Shown in pieces: positions 14,728-24,228 of a stretch of DNA of 60,915 nucleotides; position 1 is the first letter of the stretch; every line of letters starts with the position of its first letter. This DNA comes from Streptomyces californicus (GTDB taxonomy: Bacteria; Actinomycetota; Actinomycetes; Streptomycetales; Streptomycetaceae): positions 1-60,915 of the forward strand of contig NZ_JNZZ01000033.1 in assembly GCF_000717645.1 (NCBI RefSeq), in the 5' to 3' direction. The notes below the pieces were generated by a model. That model was not told where the DNA came from. It worked only from the letters and a program-made list of their open reading frames with translations, and made no database searches. A program made the position numbers and the translations under genes.

Positions 14728-16854
14728 ATGACCTCGCAGAAGCTGTCCTTTCCCCGCCAGCAGGCTCGCACCCAGCGCTTCACCCTCGGCGCCCCTCGGG
14801 CCTTCACCGTCTCACCGGATGAGACGCGCGTGATCTTCCTGCGGTCCGCCTCCGGGACGGACCGGACCAACCGGCTCTGGGTGCTCGACCCGGCGACCGG
14901 CGAGGAGCGCGTCGCCGCCGATCCCGAGGCCCTGCTGGGCGGTTCGGCCGAGAAGCTGTCGCCACAGGAGCGGGCCCGGCGGGAGCGGACCCGGGAGGGT
15001 TCGTCGGGGATCGTCTCCTACGCGGTGGACGCGGCGGTGGAGTTGGCCGCTTTCGCCCTGTCCGGGAAGGCGTACGTGGCCGAGTTGCGGGCCGGGACCG
15101 CGCGGGCGCTGCCGGTGCCCGGCCCGGTGATCGACCCCCGCCCCTCCCCGGACGGCCGGCACGTCGCGTACGTGGCGAAGGGCGCGCTGCGGGTCGTGGG
15201 CGCGGACGGCGAGGGCGACCGGGCGCTGGCCGAGCCGGAGGACCCCCAGGTCACCTATGGTCTGGCGGAGTTCATCGCGGCCGAGGAGATGCACCGGTAC
15301 CGGGGCTTCTGGTGGTCCCCGGAGTCGGACCGGCTGCTGGTGGCGCGGGCCGATGAGAGCCCCGTGCGGCGCTGGTACATCGCGGACCCCGCGCACCCCG
15401 ACCGCAAGCCGGCCGAGGTCGCCTACCCGGCGGCCGGGACACCCAACGCCGACGTGCGGCTCTACGTGACGGACCTGGAGGGGGCCCGTACCGAAGTGGT
15501 CTGGGACCGGGCGGCGTTCCCGTACCTGGCCCAGGTGCACTGGTCGGCGGCGGGCGCTCCGCTGCTGCTGGTGCAGGCGCGGGACCAGCGTGCCCAGCGG
15601 TATCTGGCGGTGGACCCGGAGAGCGGTGCGACCCGGATCGTCCACGTCGACGAGGACCCGGTGTGGCTGGATCTCTTCCCCGGGGTGCCCGCGTGGGCGC
15701 CGGACGGCCGGCTCGTGCGGATCGTGGACGAGGGCGGGGCGCGGGTGCTGGCGGTCGGGGACCGGCCGCTCACCGGCTCGCAGCTGCACGTCCAGTCGGT
15801 GCTGGACATCGGGGAGTCGGACATCCTGGTCTCGGCGGTGGCCGGTGAGGACGCGGTCGAGCCGGAGGTCGGGCAGGTCCATGTGTACCGGGTGAACGAG
15901 CTGGGAATCGAGAGGATTTCCGAAGGGGTGGGTGTGCACTCCGCGGTCCGCTCGGGCGCTCTGTCGGTGGTGGTGTCGGCCGTTCCCGAGGAGCCGGGGG
16001 CCACCGCGTGGGTGGTGCGGGACGGCGAGCGGCTGTCCCGGATCGCGAGCCACGCCCAGGAGCCGGTGATCTCCGCGCGGGTGACCCTCACCGAGGGGGG
16101 CGCACGGCGGATTCCGTGCGCCGTGCTGCTTCCGTCGGACTACCGCGAGGAGGACGGTCCGCTTCCGGTCCTGATGGACCCGTACGGCGGTCCGCACGGC
16201 CGCCGGGTGGTCGCCGCCCACAACGCGCACCTGACGTCGCAGTGGTTCGCGGACCAGGGCTTCGCGGTGGTCGTGGCGGACGGCCGGGGCGCGCCGGGCC
16301 GTTCGCCCGCCTGGGAGAAGGCCGTACGGGACAACCTCGTGCTGACCATGGAGGACCAGGTCGAGGCGTTGCACGGGCTGGCCGGCCGCTTCCCGCTCGA
16401 CCTGTCCCGGGTGGCGATCCGCGGCTGGTCCTTCGGCGGGTACCTGGCGGGGCTCGCGGTGCTGCGGCGGCCCGACGTCTTCCACGCGGCGGTCGTGGGC
16501 GCGCCGGTGACGGACCAGCGGCTGTACGACACCCACTACACCGAGCGCTATCTCGGGGACCCGGCGGTTCAGCCGGAGGTGTACGCGTACAACTCGCTGC
16601 TCACCGACGACGGGCTCTCCGAGCCGGCCTCCGAGGTGCGGCCGATGATGATCGTGCACGGTCTGGCCGACGACAACGTGGTGGTCGCCCACGCGCTGCG
16701 GCTCTCCTCGGCGCTGCTGGCGGCCGGGCAGCCGCACGAGGTGCTGCCGCTGAGCGGGGTGACCCACATGACGCCGCAGGAGCAGGTCGCGGAGAACCTG
16801 CTGCTGCTCCAGGTGGACTTCCTCAAGCGGTCGCTGGGGATGTCGGGGGCCTGA
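14728..16854 (+). CDS. S9 family (dipeptidyl peptidase IV-like) serine peptidase
   Basis: This is a 708-residue cytoplasmic peptidase with an N-terminal beta-propeller (about 1-440) and a C-terminal alpha/beta hydrolase. The catalytic residues are visible: Ser568 in GWSFGG, Asp648 in HGLADDNV and His680 in GVTHMT. The propeller carries AEFIAAEEMHRYRGFWWSPE, whose Glu-Glu pair in DPP-IV relatives binds the substrate's free N-terminus, so it likely removes dipeptides from peptides. There is no signal peptide. I start at ATG 14728, where homologue-like sequence begins (MTSQKLSFPRQQARTQRF), although the ribosome site is weak. It faces two oligopeptide import operons across a terminator, and it may help degrade imported peptides, which is an inference from location. 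Confidence 0.9.
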   Translation: MTSQKLSFPRQQARTQRFTLGAPRAFTVSPDETRVIFLRSASGTDRTNRLWVLDPATGEERVAADPEALLGGSAEKLSPQERARRERTREGSSGIVSYAVDAAVELAAFALSGKAYVAELRAGTARALPVPGPVIDPRPSPDGRHVAYVAKGALRVVGADGEGDRALAEPEDPQVTYGLAEFIAAEEMHRYRGFWWSPESDRLLVARADESPVRRWYIADPAHPDRKPAEVAYPAAGTPNADVRLYVTDLEGARTEVVWDRAAFPYLAQVHWSAAGAPLLLVQARDQRAQRYLAVDPESGATRIVHVDEDPVWLDLFPGVPAWAPDGRLVRIVDEGGARVLAVGDRPLTGSQLHVQSVLDIGESDILVSAVAGEDAVEPEVGQVHVYRVNELGIERISEGVGVHSAVRSGALSVVVSAVPEEPGATAWVVRDGERLSRIASHAQEPVISARVTLTEGGARRIPCAVLLPSDYREEDGPLPVLMDPYGGPHGRRVVAAHNAHLTSQWFADQGFAVVVADGRGAPGRSPAWEKAVRDNLVLTMEDQVEALHGLAGRFPLDLSRVAIRGWSFGGYLAGLAVLRRPDVFHAAVVGAPVTDQRLYDTHYTERYLGDPAVQPEVYAYNSLLTDDGLSEPASEVRPMMIVHGLADDNVVVAHALRLSSALLAAGQPHEVLPLSGVTHMTPQEQVAENLLLLQVDFLKRSLGMSGA

Positions 16855-16874
16855 GCGGGGCGGGGGCGGGGCGC

Positions 16875-16907
16875 CCGGCCGGGGCGACAGGACGACGCCC
16901 CGGCCGG
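16875..16907 (+). terminator. Terminator between convergent S9 peptidase and oligopeptide operon
   Basis: A 12-bp perfect stem (ccggccggggcg / cgccccggccgg) with a 9-base loop begins 21 bases after the peptidase stop. It can serve both converging transcription units. Confidence 0.75.
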
Positions 16908-17008
16908 ACCACGGCACCCGCACGGCCGTACGCGGTCCAGCATGGGGCGTCCGTATATCGGGGCGGCGTCGGCCGGGTTGCCCGCGTGTTAACGCCCCCG
17001 CCGCCCGC

Positions 17009-18274
17009 TCACGGCGTCCCGTCCTCCTGCTGCGACGGCGTCCCGTCCTCCTCCGGCAACCGCCCCGCTCGCGGTTCCCCGGGCCCCGGCAGGTCCTCCA
17101 CCGCCGGCCCGCCCCGGCCCGGCGCGTCCGGCGACGGCCCCTCCCGCTCGCCCTCCGGCGGCACCACGCGCTTCTCCTCCGCGAAGTGGCACGCGGAGTC
17201 GTGGCGGGCCGGGGTGTCGGCCGAGCGGAACACCGCGGGCACCGCCAGCAGCGGCACCTCCAGCTCGCACCGCTCCTGCGCCTTCCAGCACCGGGTGCGG
17301 AAGCGGCAGCCCGAGGGGATGTTGGCGGGCGAGGGCACGTCCCCGTGCAGGATGATCCGCTCCCGGTGCTCGCGGGCCGACGGGTCGGGCACGGGGACGG
17401 CGGACAGCAGCGCCTGGGTGTACGGGTGGGTGGGGTGGTCGTAGATCTCGGCGTCGGAGCCGATCTCCACGATCCGGCCCAGGTACATCACGCCGACCCG
17501 GTCGGAGATGTGCCGCACGATGGAGAGGTCGTGGGCGATGAAGACGAAGCTGAGGCTGAACTCGGCCTGGAGCCGGTCCAGCAGGTTGACCACCTGGGCC
17601 TGTACGGAGACGTCGAGCGCGGAGACCGGTTCGTCGGCGACGATGATCTCCGGGTTGAGCGCGAGGCCGCGGGCGATGCCGATGCGCTGGCGCTGGCCGC
17701 CGGAGAACTGGTGCGGGTAGCGGTTGATGTACTCCGGGTTGAGCCCGACGACGTCCAGCAGGTCCTGCACCTTCTGCCGCCGGCTGCCCTTCGGTGCGAC
17801 CTCGGGGTGGATCTCGTACGGCTCCCCGATGATGTCGCCGACCGTCATGCGCGGGTTCAGCGAGGTGTACGGGTCCTGGAAGACCATCTGGATGTTGCGG
17901 CGCACGGCCTTCAGCGCGCGGCCGGAGAGCCGGGAGATGTCCTCGCCCTTGTAGCGGATCGACCCTGCGGTGGGGCGCTCCAGGTGGACGAGCATCTTGG
18001 CGACGGTGGACTTGCCGCAGCCGGACTCCCCCACGATGCCGAGCGTCTCGCCCGCGTGCAGGTCGAAGTCGACGCCGTCGACGGCCCTGACCGCGCCGAT
18101 CTGCCGCTTGAAGAGGATGCCCTGGGTGAGCGGGTAGTGCTTGGCGAGTCCCCGCACCTGGAGGATCGGGTCGCCCTCGGCGTACGGGGCGACGGCGTCC
18201 TCCCGCGCTTCGGACAGCAGGGTCGATCCCCCGCCGCTCCCGCCCGTGTCGCGCCCGTCGCGGTCAGCGTGCAT
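17009..18274 (-). CDS. Oligopeptide ABC importer ATPase, OppF/DppF type (operon 1)
   Basis: This is the second ATPase of oligopeptide operon 1, 421 residues. It shows Walker A GESGCGKST, signature FSGGQRQRIGIARGLAL, Walker B IIVADEPVSALD and H-loop FIAHDLS, then the oligopeptide-type C-terminal region with a cysteine-rich segment (SGCRFRTRCWKAQERC) that in this family can hold an iron-sulfur cluster. The ATG at 18274 overlaps the preceding gene by 11 bases. Compared with its paralogue in operon 2 it carries about 45 extra C-terminal residues rich in Pro, Gly and Glu, ending in a small repeat (EEDGTPSQQEDGTP). Confidence 0.9.
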   Translation of the reverse strand: MHADRDGRDTGGSGGGSTLLSEAREDAVAPYAEGDPILQVRGLAKHYPLTQGILFKRQIGAVRAVDGVDFDLHAGETLGIVGESGCGKSTVAKMLVHLERPTAGSIRYKGEDISRLSGRALKAVRRNIQMVFQDPYTSLNPRMTVGDIIGEPYEIHPEVAPKGSRRQKVQDLLDVVGLNPEYINRYPHQFSGGQRQRIGIARGLALNPEIIVADEPVSALDVSVQAQVVNLLDRLQAEFSLSFVFIAHDLSIVRHISDRVGVMYLGRIVEIGSDAEIYDHPTHPYTQALLSAVPVPDPSAREHRERIILHGDVPSPANIPSGCRFRTRCWKAQERCELEVPLLAVPAVFRSADTPARHDSACHFAEEKRVVPPEGEREGPSPDAPGRGGPAVEDLPGPGEPRAGRLPEEDGTPSQQEDGTP

Positions 18275-19241
18275 CGAGCGTCTCCTTCCAGAAGTGGCAG
18301 GCGCTCCGGCGCCCGGCGTCGACCTCGTAGAGCGGCGGCACGTCGGTGCGGCACACGTCCCGCGCGATCGGGCAGCGGGGGTTGAACGCGCAGCCCGGCG
18401 GGATGCGGGTGAGGTTGGGCGGCAGGCCCTTGATCGCGTACAGCTCCCGGCCCTTCTGGTCCAGGCGCGGGATCGACCGCAGGAGGCCCTTGGTGTAGGG
18501 GTGGGCGGGGGCCTTGTAGATCTCGTGCACGGGGGCGGTCTCGACGATGCGGCCCGCGTACATCACGGCGATCTTGTCGGCGACGTCGGCGACGACGCCG
18601 AGGTCGTGGGTGATCAGGATCAGCCCCATGTTGTACTCGCGCTGGAGCTCGGCCAGCAGGTCCATGACCTGGGCCTGCACGGTGACGTCGAGGGCGGTGG
18701 TGGGCTCGTCCGCGATGATCAGGGACGGCTCCAGCGCCATCGCCATGGCGATCATGATGCGCTGGCGCATACCGCCGGAGAACTGGTGCGGGTACTGGTT
18801 GACCCGCTCCTTGGCGGCCGGGATGCGGACCCGGTCCATCAGCTCGACGGACTTGGCCTTCGCGTCCTTGCGGGACATCCCCCGGTGCACGACGAACATC
18901 TCGCCGAGCTGCTGGCCGACGGTGAGGACCGGGTTCAGCGAGGAGAGCGCGTCCTGGAAGATCATGGCCATCTCCTGGCCCCGGATCCTGCGCCGTTCCT
19001 CCGGCTTGAGCTTCAGCAGGTCCTGGTCCTTGAAGAGGATCTCCCCGCCGGCGATCTTCCCGGGCGGCATGTCGAGGATGCCCATGATCGCCTGGGCGGT
19101 GACGGACTTGCCGGAGCCGGACTCCCCGAGCACGGCCAGGGTCTCGCCCTCGGCCACCGAGTAGTTGACCCCGTTGACGGCCTTGGCGACGCCTTCGCGG
19201 GTGTGGAACTCCACGTGCAGATCGCGCACTTCGAGCAACAT
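18264..19241 (-). CDS. Oligopeptide ABC importer ATPase, OppD/DppD type (operon 1)
   Basis: This is the first ATPase of operon 1, 325 residues. It has Walker A GESGSGKSVT, signature FSGGMRQRIMIAMAMAL, Walker B LIIADEPTTALD and H-loop LITHDLG, followed by the oligopeptide-specific C-terminal domain with cysteines (GCAFNPRCPIARDVC). The start is ATG 19241 after GGAGCC. It pairs with the DppF-type protein to form the ATPase heterodimer that energises the two permeases. It is closely similar to the DppD of operon 2 along its whole length, so the two operons are clearly paralogous. Confidence 0.9.
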   Translation of the reverse strand: MLLEVRDLHVEFHTREGVAKAVNGVNYSVAEGETLAVLGESGSGKSVTAQAIMGILDMPPGKIAGGEILFKDQDLLKLKPEERRRIRGQEMAMIFQDALSSLNPVLTVGQQLGEMFVVHRGMSRKDAKAKSVELMDRVRIPAAKERVNQYPHQFSGGMRQRIMIAMAMALEPSLIIADEPTTALDVTVQAQVMDLLAELQREYNMGLILITHDLGVVADVADKIAVMYAGRIVETAPVHEIYKAPAHPYTKGLLRSIPRLDQKGRELYAIKGLPPNLTRIPPGCAFNPRCPIARDVCRTDVPPLYEVDAGRRSACHFWKETLDAR

Positions 19242-19254
19242 GGCAACCGGCTCC

Positions 19255-20232
19255 TCAGCGCAGCTTGGGGTCGAGGGCGTCGCGCACCGCGTCGCCGAGC
19301 ATGATGAAGGCGAGCACGGTGATCGCCAGCGCCCCGGCGGGCCAGAGCAGCATGTGCGGGGCGTTGCGGACGTAGTTGGCGGCGGCGGAGATGTCGATGC
19401 CCCAGGAGACGGCCGGGTCCTTCAGTCCGACGCCGAGGAACGAGAGGGTCGCCTCCAGGGAGATGTACGTGCCGAGCGCGATGGTCGCCACGACGATGAC
19501 GGGCGCGATGGCGTTCGGGGTGATGTGGCGCAGCATCATCCGGGAGTTGGAGGCGCCGAGGGCGCGGGCCGCCTGCACGTAGTCGTTCTGTTTGGCGGTG
19601 ATGACCGAGCCGCGGGCGATGCGGGCGATCTGGGGCCAGCCGAGCAGGACGATGAAGCCGACGACGGGCCAGACGGTGGAGCTGGTGACGACGGAGAGGA
19701 AGACCAGGCCGCCGAGGACGACGGGGATGCCGAAGAAGACGTCGGTGAGGCGGGAGAGGATCGAGTCCCACCAGCCGCCGAAGAAGCCCGCGAGTCCGCC
19801 GAGCACGCTGCCGAGGATCGCGACGCCGAGGGTGGCGCAGACGCCGACGGTCACCGAGGTGCGGGTGCCGTGGACGACCCGGGTGTAGACGTCGCGGCCC
19901 TGCGGGTCGAAGCCGAAGGGGTGGCCGGGTTCGGAGCCCTTCTGGGCGTCGTCCAGGTTGGCCTGGAGGGGGTCGCCGCTCGCGATGAGTCCGGGCCAGA
20001 TCGAGATGACCACCAGGAAGAGGATGACCAGGGCGGAGATGATGAAGACCGGGTTGCGCCGCAGGTCGCGCCAGGCGTCCGACCAGAGGCTGCGGGGCTT
20101 CCCGGAGGGCCCGGTGCCGTCCGGGCCCCCCGGGTTCTTCTCCAGGCTGGCGCCCTCCTCCAGGGCGAGGTCCATCGGGCCACCGGTGCCCGCCGGGGAG
20201 ATCGCTCCGTCCGATGACTGCGGCTCAGGCAT
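19255..20232 (-). CDS. Oligopeptide ABC importer permease, OppC/DppC type (operon 1)
   Basis: This is a 325-residue integral membrane permease. The N-terminus is a long polar region (residues 1-60) ending in the DppC-type sequence SLWSDAWRDLRRNPVF, followed by about six helices. The cytoplasmic EAA-like coupling loop reads ARALGASNSRMMLRHITPNA. Its ATG at 20232 overlaps the DppB stop by eight bases. With DppB it forms the channel for the peptide. Confidence 0.9.
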   Translation of the reverse strand: MPEPQSSDGAISPAGTGGPMDLALEEGASLEKNPGGPDGTGPSGKPRSLWSDAWRDLRRNPVFIISALVILFLVVISIWPGLIASGDPLQANLDDAQKGSEPGHPFGFDPQGRDVYTRVVHGTRTSVTVGVCATLGVAILGSVLGGLAGFFGGWWDSILSRLTDVFFGIPVVLGGLVFLSVVTSSTVWPVVGFIVLLGWPQIARIARGSVITAKQNDYVQAARALGASNSRMMLRHITPNAIAPVIVVATIALGTYISLEATLSFLGVGLKDPAVSWGIDISAAANYVRNAPHMLLWPAGALAITVLAFIMLGDAVRDALDPKLR

Positions 20233-21148
20233 AGCGGATCCTCGGGTCGAGTACGGCGTACAGGAGGTCGACGATCAGGTTGGCGGCCAGGAAGACGAGG
20301 ACCAGGATCGTGACGAAGCCGACGACGGTCTGGGAGTTCTGGCGCAGGATGCCCTGGTAGAGCTGGTAGCCGACGCCGTGGATGTTGAAGATCCGCTCGG
20401 TGACGATGGCCCCGCCCATCAGGGCGCCGACGTCGGTGCCGATGAAGGTGACGACGGGGATCAGCGAGTTGCGCAGCAGGTGCCGTACGACGACCCGGCG
20501 GCGGGGCAGCCCCTTGGCGACGGCGGTGCGTACGTAGTCGGCGCGGGCGTTCTCGGCGATCGAGGTGCGGGTGAGCCGGGTGACGTAGGCGAGCGAGACC
20601 GAGGCGAGGACCAGGCCGGGGACGAGCAGCTCGTCGAAGGTGGGGTCGGCGGAGACCGAGGGTTTGATGATGCCCCACTTGACGCCCAGGAGGAGCTGGA
20701 GCAGCAGGCCGGTGACGAAGGTCGGGATGGCGATGACGACCAGCGTGAGGATGAGGACGGTGGTGTCGACGGGCCGGCCGCGCCGCAGGCCGGTGACGAC
20801 GCCGAGGGTGATGCCGATGACGACCTCGAAGACGATCGCGACGACGGTGAGCCGGATCGTGATGGGGAAGGCCGTGGACATCAGCTCGGTGACCTTCTGC
20901 CCGTTGAACGCGGTGCCGAAGTCGCCGGTGAACACGTTGCCCATGTAGGTGAGGTATTGCTGCCAGACCGGCTTGTCGAGGCCGAACTCGGAGCGCAGCC
21001 GGGCGGCGGTGGCGGGGTCGCACTGGCGGTCGCCGCAGAGGCCGGCGATGGGGTCGCCCATCACGTTCACCATGAGGAAGATCAACAGCGTGGTGCCGAA
21101 GAAGACGGGGATCATCTGCAGCAGCCGCCGGATCACATAACGTCCCAT
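20225..21148 (-). CDS. Oligopeptide ABC importer permease, OppB/DppB type (operon 1)
   Basis: This is a 307-residue permease starting MGRYVIRRLLQMIPVFFGTT, the standard OppB/DppB N-terminus. It has about six transmembrane helices, the periplasmic-type loop GDPIAGLCGDRQCDP and the EAA coupling loop TAVAKGLPRRRVVVRHLLRN. GGAG precedes ATG 21148. It is preceded by a hairpin that separates it from the binding-protein gene, and it is followed with overlap by DppC. Confidence 0.91.
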   Translation of the reverse strand: MGRYVIRRLLQMIPVFFGTTLLIFLMVNVMGDPIAGLCGDRQCDPATAARLRSEFGLDKPVWQQYLTYMGNVFTGDFGTAFNGQKVTELMSTAFPITIRLTVVAIVFEVVIGITLGVVTGLRRGRPVDTTVLILTLVVIAIPTFVTGLLLQLLLGVKWGIIKPSVSADPTFDELLVPGLVLASVSLAYVTRLTRTSIAENARADYVRTAVAKGLPRRRVVVRHLLRNSLIPVVTFIGTDVGALMGGAIVTERIFNIHGVGYQLYQGILRQNSQTVVGFVTILVLVFLAANLIVDLLYAVLDPRIRYA

Positions 21149-21227
21149 GAGGGGCTCCGGGGGTCGGGTCGAGCGGTACCGGGCGGGTGGGGCGCGGAGG
21201 TACGAGCACCGTGCGGGGCACGGGGTG

Positions 21228-21274
21228 CGCGGACGGCCGGGCGCCGGTGTGTCGGGGCGTCCCGGCCGTCCGCG
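21228..21274 (-). terminator. Hairpin between binding-protein and permease genes (operon 1)
   Basis: A 14-bp perfect stem (21228-21241 / 21261-21274, cgcggacggccggg) with a 19-base loop lies in the 138-base gap. It sits 13 bases after the binding-protein stop. Operon 2 has a structure at the same place. It is likely an attenuator or 3' stabiliser that allows more binding protein than permease. Confidence 0.7.
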
Positions 21275-21286
21275 TCGCTCAGCGCG

Positions 21287-22921
21287 TCACTTGACGGTGA
21301 TCTCTGAGTAGACCGGGACGCTGAACGGGTTCAGCGCGACGTTGTCGACCCGGTCCGAGTAGCCGGCGCTGCCGTTCTGGTACCAGAGCGGGATGACCGG
21401 CATCTGCTCGACGAGGACCTTCTCCGCGTCCTGGAAGGTGGTGACGGCCTTGGCCTTGTCGCTCTCGGCGTTCGCCTTGTCGATCAGGTCGTCGAACTTC
21501 TTGTCGCTCCACTTGCCGTCGTTGGACGGGGCGTTGGTGTAGTAGAGCGGCTGGAGGAAGTTCTGGATGAGCGGGTAGTCCATCTGCCAGCCCGCGCGCC
21601 AGGCGCCGGAGAGCTTCTGGGTGGAGACCTGGGCGCGGAAGTCGGCGAAGGTGCCGACCGGTCCGCCGACGCACGCCTTGTTGTTGCCCATGACGTTGTT
21701 GATGCTATTGCAGACGGCGTCGACCCACTCCTTGTGGGAGCCGGTGTCCGCGTTGTACGAGATCTTGAGCTGGCCGCCGGGGATGCCGCCGCCCTCGTCG
21801 ATCAGCTTCTTGGCGGCGGCCTTGTCGTACGTGCACTCCTTGCCGCACAGCCCCTTCTTGAAGCCGCCGTCGTCGCCGAGTACCGGGGAGGTCCAGTCGG
21901 AGGCGGGGGTGCGGGTCTTCTGGAAGATCTGGTCGGTGATCTGCGCCCGGTTGATCGCCATCGACAGGCCCTGGCGGACCTTGCGCGCGTCGTCGGTGTC
22001 CCACTCCTTGTCGTAGAAGGGGAAGGCCAGGGTCTGGATGATGCCGGCGGGGGTGTTGATGTACCGGTCGCCGAGGTCGGCCTCGACGTTGCGGAGCTGG
22101 GAGGCCGGCACGTCGTCGACGAGGTCGAGGTTGCCCGAGGTCAGGTCGCTGTAGGCGGTGTTGTTGTCGGTGAAGACCTTGAGGTCGACGCCGCCGTTCT
22201 TCGCCTTGTCGTCGCCCGGGTAGTCGTCCCACTTGCGGAGCTTCATCGACGAGCCCTTGGCGTACGAGTCGATGGTGTACGGGCCGTTCCCGACGGGCTT
22301 GGAGAGCCAGGCGTCGTGGTCGTCGTAGAACGCCTTGGGCAGCGGGACGAAGGCGCTGTAGCCGAGGGTGTCGGGCCACAGGGAGAACTTCTGGGTGAGC
22401 TTGGCGGTGAAGGTCAGGTCGTCGACGACCTTCAGCCCGGACAGGGTCTCGGCGGAGGCGGAGCCGGACTCCGGGTGGACCTTGTCGTAGCCCTCGATGT
22501 ACTGGAAGAAGTAGGCGTTCTTCTGGTTGTTCTTCAGCGCCGCGCCGTAGTTCCAGGCGTCCACGAAGGACTTGGCGGTGACCTTCTCGCCGTTGGAGAA
22601 CGTCCAGCCGTCCTTGAGCTTGACCGTGAAGTTCTGGGAGTCCTTCGTGTCGATGGACTCGGCGATCATGTTCTTGGCCTCGCCGGTCTTCGGGTCGTAG
22701 CGGATCAGTCCGCGGAAGACCATGTCGAGGACCTTGCCGCCCTGGACCTCGTTGGTGTTGGCGGGCTCCAGCGGGTTCTGCGGGTCTCCCCAGGAGGAGC
22801 TGACGATGCCGTCGGCACCGCCGCCGCCGCTGCCACCGCCGTCACCGCCGCCGCAGGCCGTCGCTGCGAGGGCGACGGCCACCGCACATGCGGCCCACCT
22901 GACCTGTGTGGCTCCGCGCAT
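21287..22921 (-). CDS. Oligopeptide-binding lipoprotein, SBP family 5 (operon 1)
   Basis: This is a 544-residue extracellular solute-binding protein. The signal peptide MRGATQVRWAACAVAVALAATAC ends in a lipobox (LAATAC), so the mature protein starts with a lipid-modified Cys followed by a Gly/Asp linker (GGGDGGGSGGGG). The family 5 body contains NPLEPANTNEVQGGKVLDMV, FTVKLKDGWTFSNGEKVTA and VGNGPYTIDS, matching OppA/DppA-type proteins. AGGAGG lies seven bases before ATG 22921. It is the first gene of operon 1 and determines what is imported. In Streptomyces the homologous BldKB captures a developmental peptide signal; which of the two operons here corresponds to bldK cannot be proven from sequence alone. 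Confidence 0.92.
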   Translation of the reverse strand: MRGATQVRWAACAVAVALAATACGGGDGGGSGGGGADGIVSSSWGDPQNPLEPANTNEVQGGKVLDMVFRGLIRYDPKTGEAKNMIAESIDTKDSQNFTVKLKDGWTFSNGEKVTAKSFVDAWNYGAALKNNQKNAYFFQYIEGYDKVHPESGSASAETLSGLKVVDDLTFTAKLTQKFSLWPDTLGYSAFVPLPKAFYDDHDAWLSKPVGNGPYTIDSYAKGSSMKLRKWDDYPGDDKAKNGGVDLKVFTDNNTAYSDLTSGNLDLVDDVPASQLRNVEADLGDRYINTPAGIIQTLAFPFYDKEWDTDDARKVRQGLSMAINRAQITDQIFQKTRTPASDWTSPVLGDDGGFKKGLCGKECTYDKAAAKKLIDEGGGIPGGQLKISYNADTGSHKEWVDAVCNSINNVMGNNKACVGGPVGTFADFRAQVSTQKLSGAWRAGWQMDYPLIQNFLQPLYYTNAPSNDGKWSDKKFDDLIDKANAESDKAKAVTTFQDAEKVLVEQMPVIPLWYQNGSAGYSDRVDNVALNPFSVPVYSEITVK

Positions 22922-23026
22922 GAAGTGCCTCCTAGAGTCATCGAGTAGCTCAATGCCTCATATCACCCCATAACGCCACGTACCGCATGCGGGGTTGCCC
23001 CGTACGGGCACGGCCGCGGGCGGACG

Positions 23027-23068
23027 CGACGATGCCCGGCCCCCTCCGAGGGGGGCCGGGCATCGTCG
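23027..23068 (-). terminator. Strong terminator ending oligopeptide operon 2
   Basis: An 18-bp perfect stem (cgacgatgcccggccccc and its complement) with a 6-base loop begins 18 bases after the DppF stop at 23086. It separates operon 2 from the promoter of operon 1. Confidence 0.88.
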
Positions 23069-23085
23069 TCGGAGAGCGGAAGCGG

Positions 23086-24228
23086 TTACGCCGCGTTCAC
23101 GACGTCCTTCTCCTCGGCGAAGTGGCACGCCGACTCGTGCGCGGCCGGGGTCCTGCCCGCCACGAAGCGCTCCGGGATCGCCAGCAGGGGCTCCTCCGTC
23201 GCGCAGCGCTCCTCCGCCTTCCAGCACCGGGTGCGGAAGCGGCAGCCCGAGGGCGGGTTCGCCGGCGACGGAACGTCACCGGTCAGGATGATCCGCTCGC
23301 GTCCCTCGCGGGCCGTCGGGTCGGGGACCGGGACCGCCGACAGCAGCGCCTGGGTGTAGGGGTGCGTCGGGTGGTCGTAGATCTGGGTGTCCGTGCCGAT
23401 CTCGGCCATCTTGCCGAGGTACATCACGCCGACCCGGTCGGAGATGTGCCGGACGATGGACAGGTCGTGCGCGATGAAGACGTAGGACAGGTTGAACTCG
23501 TCCTGGAGCTTCTCCATCAGGTTGATGACCTGCGCCTGCACCGACACGTCGAGCGCGGAGACCGGCTCGTCGCAGATGATGATCTCCGGGTTGAGCGCGA
23601 GGCCGCGGGCGATGCCGATGCGCTGGCGCTGACCGCCGGAGAACTGGTGCGGGTACCGGTTGATGTACTCCGGGTTCAGGCCGACGACGTCCAGGAGCTC
23701 CTGGACGCGGCGGCGCCGGTCGCCCTTCGGGGCAACCTCGGGGTGGATCTCGAAGGTCTCCCCGATGATGTCGCCGACCGTCATACGCGGGTTCAGCGAG
23801 GTGTACGGGTCCTGGAACACCATCTGGATGTTGCGGCGCACGGCCTTCAGCGCGCGGCCGGACAGCTTGGTGATGTCCTGGCCCTTGTAGAAGACCTCGC
23901 CGGCGGTGGCCCGCTCCAGCGTCATCAGGAGCTTGGCGACCGTGGACTTGCCGCAGCCGGACTCGCCCACGATGCCGAGGGTCTCCCCGGCGTACAGGTC
24001 GAAGGAGATCCCGTCGACGGCCTTGACCGCGCCGATCTGCTTCTTGAAGAGGATGCCCTGGGTCAGCGGGAAGTGCTTGACCAGGTTGCGCACCTGGAGG
24101 ATCGGCTCACCCTGGCTGACGGGCGCGTCGATGGCGGCTACGGCCTCCGCCTCGGTCGCGGCGTCCACGGTCTCCACGTCGGAGACGTTGGGGGTGGCGT
24201 CCACGGGCTCCTTCTTGAGCTCAGCCAT
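23086..24228 (-). CDS. Oligopeptide ABC importer ATPase, OppF/DppF type (operon 2)
   Basis: This is a 380-residue ATPase with Walker A GESGCGKST, signature FSGGQRQRIGIARGLAL, Walker B IIICDEPVSALD and the H-loop FIAHDLS. It has the same Cys-containing C-terminal segment as its paralogue (SGCRFRTRCWKAEERC) but lacks the long tail. The N-terminus has about 40 extra acidic residues (VDATPNVSDVETVDAATEAE) before the ATPase core. ATG 24228 overlaps the DppD stop by eight bases and has AAGGAG upstream. Confidence 0.91.
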   Translation of the reverse strand: MAELKKEPVDATPNVSDVETVDAATEAEAVAAIDAPVSQGEPILQVRNLVKHFPLTQGILFKKQIGAVKAVDGISFDLYAGETLGIVGESGCGKSTVAKLLMTLERATAGEVFYKGQDITKLSGRALKAVRRNIQMVFQDPYTSLNPRMTVGDIIGETFEIHPEVAPKGDRRRRVQELLDVVGLNPEYINRYPHQFSGGQRQRIGIARGLALNPEIIICDEPVSALDVSVQAQVINLMEKLQDEFNLSYVFIAHDLSIVRHISDRVGVMYLGKMAEIGTDTQIYDHPTHPYTQALLSAVPVPDPTAREGRERIILTGDVPSPANPPSGCRFRTRCWKAEERCATEEPLLAIPERFVAGRTPAAHESACHFAEEKDVVNAA

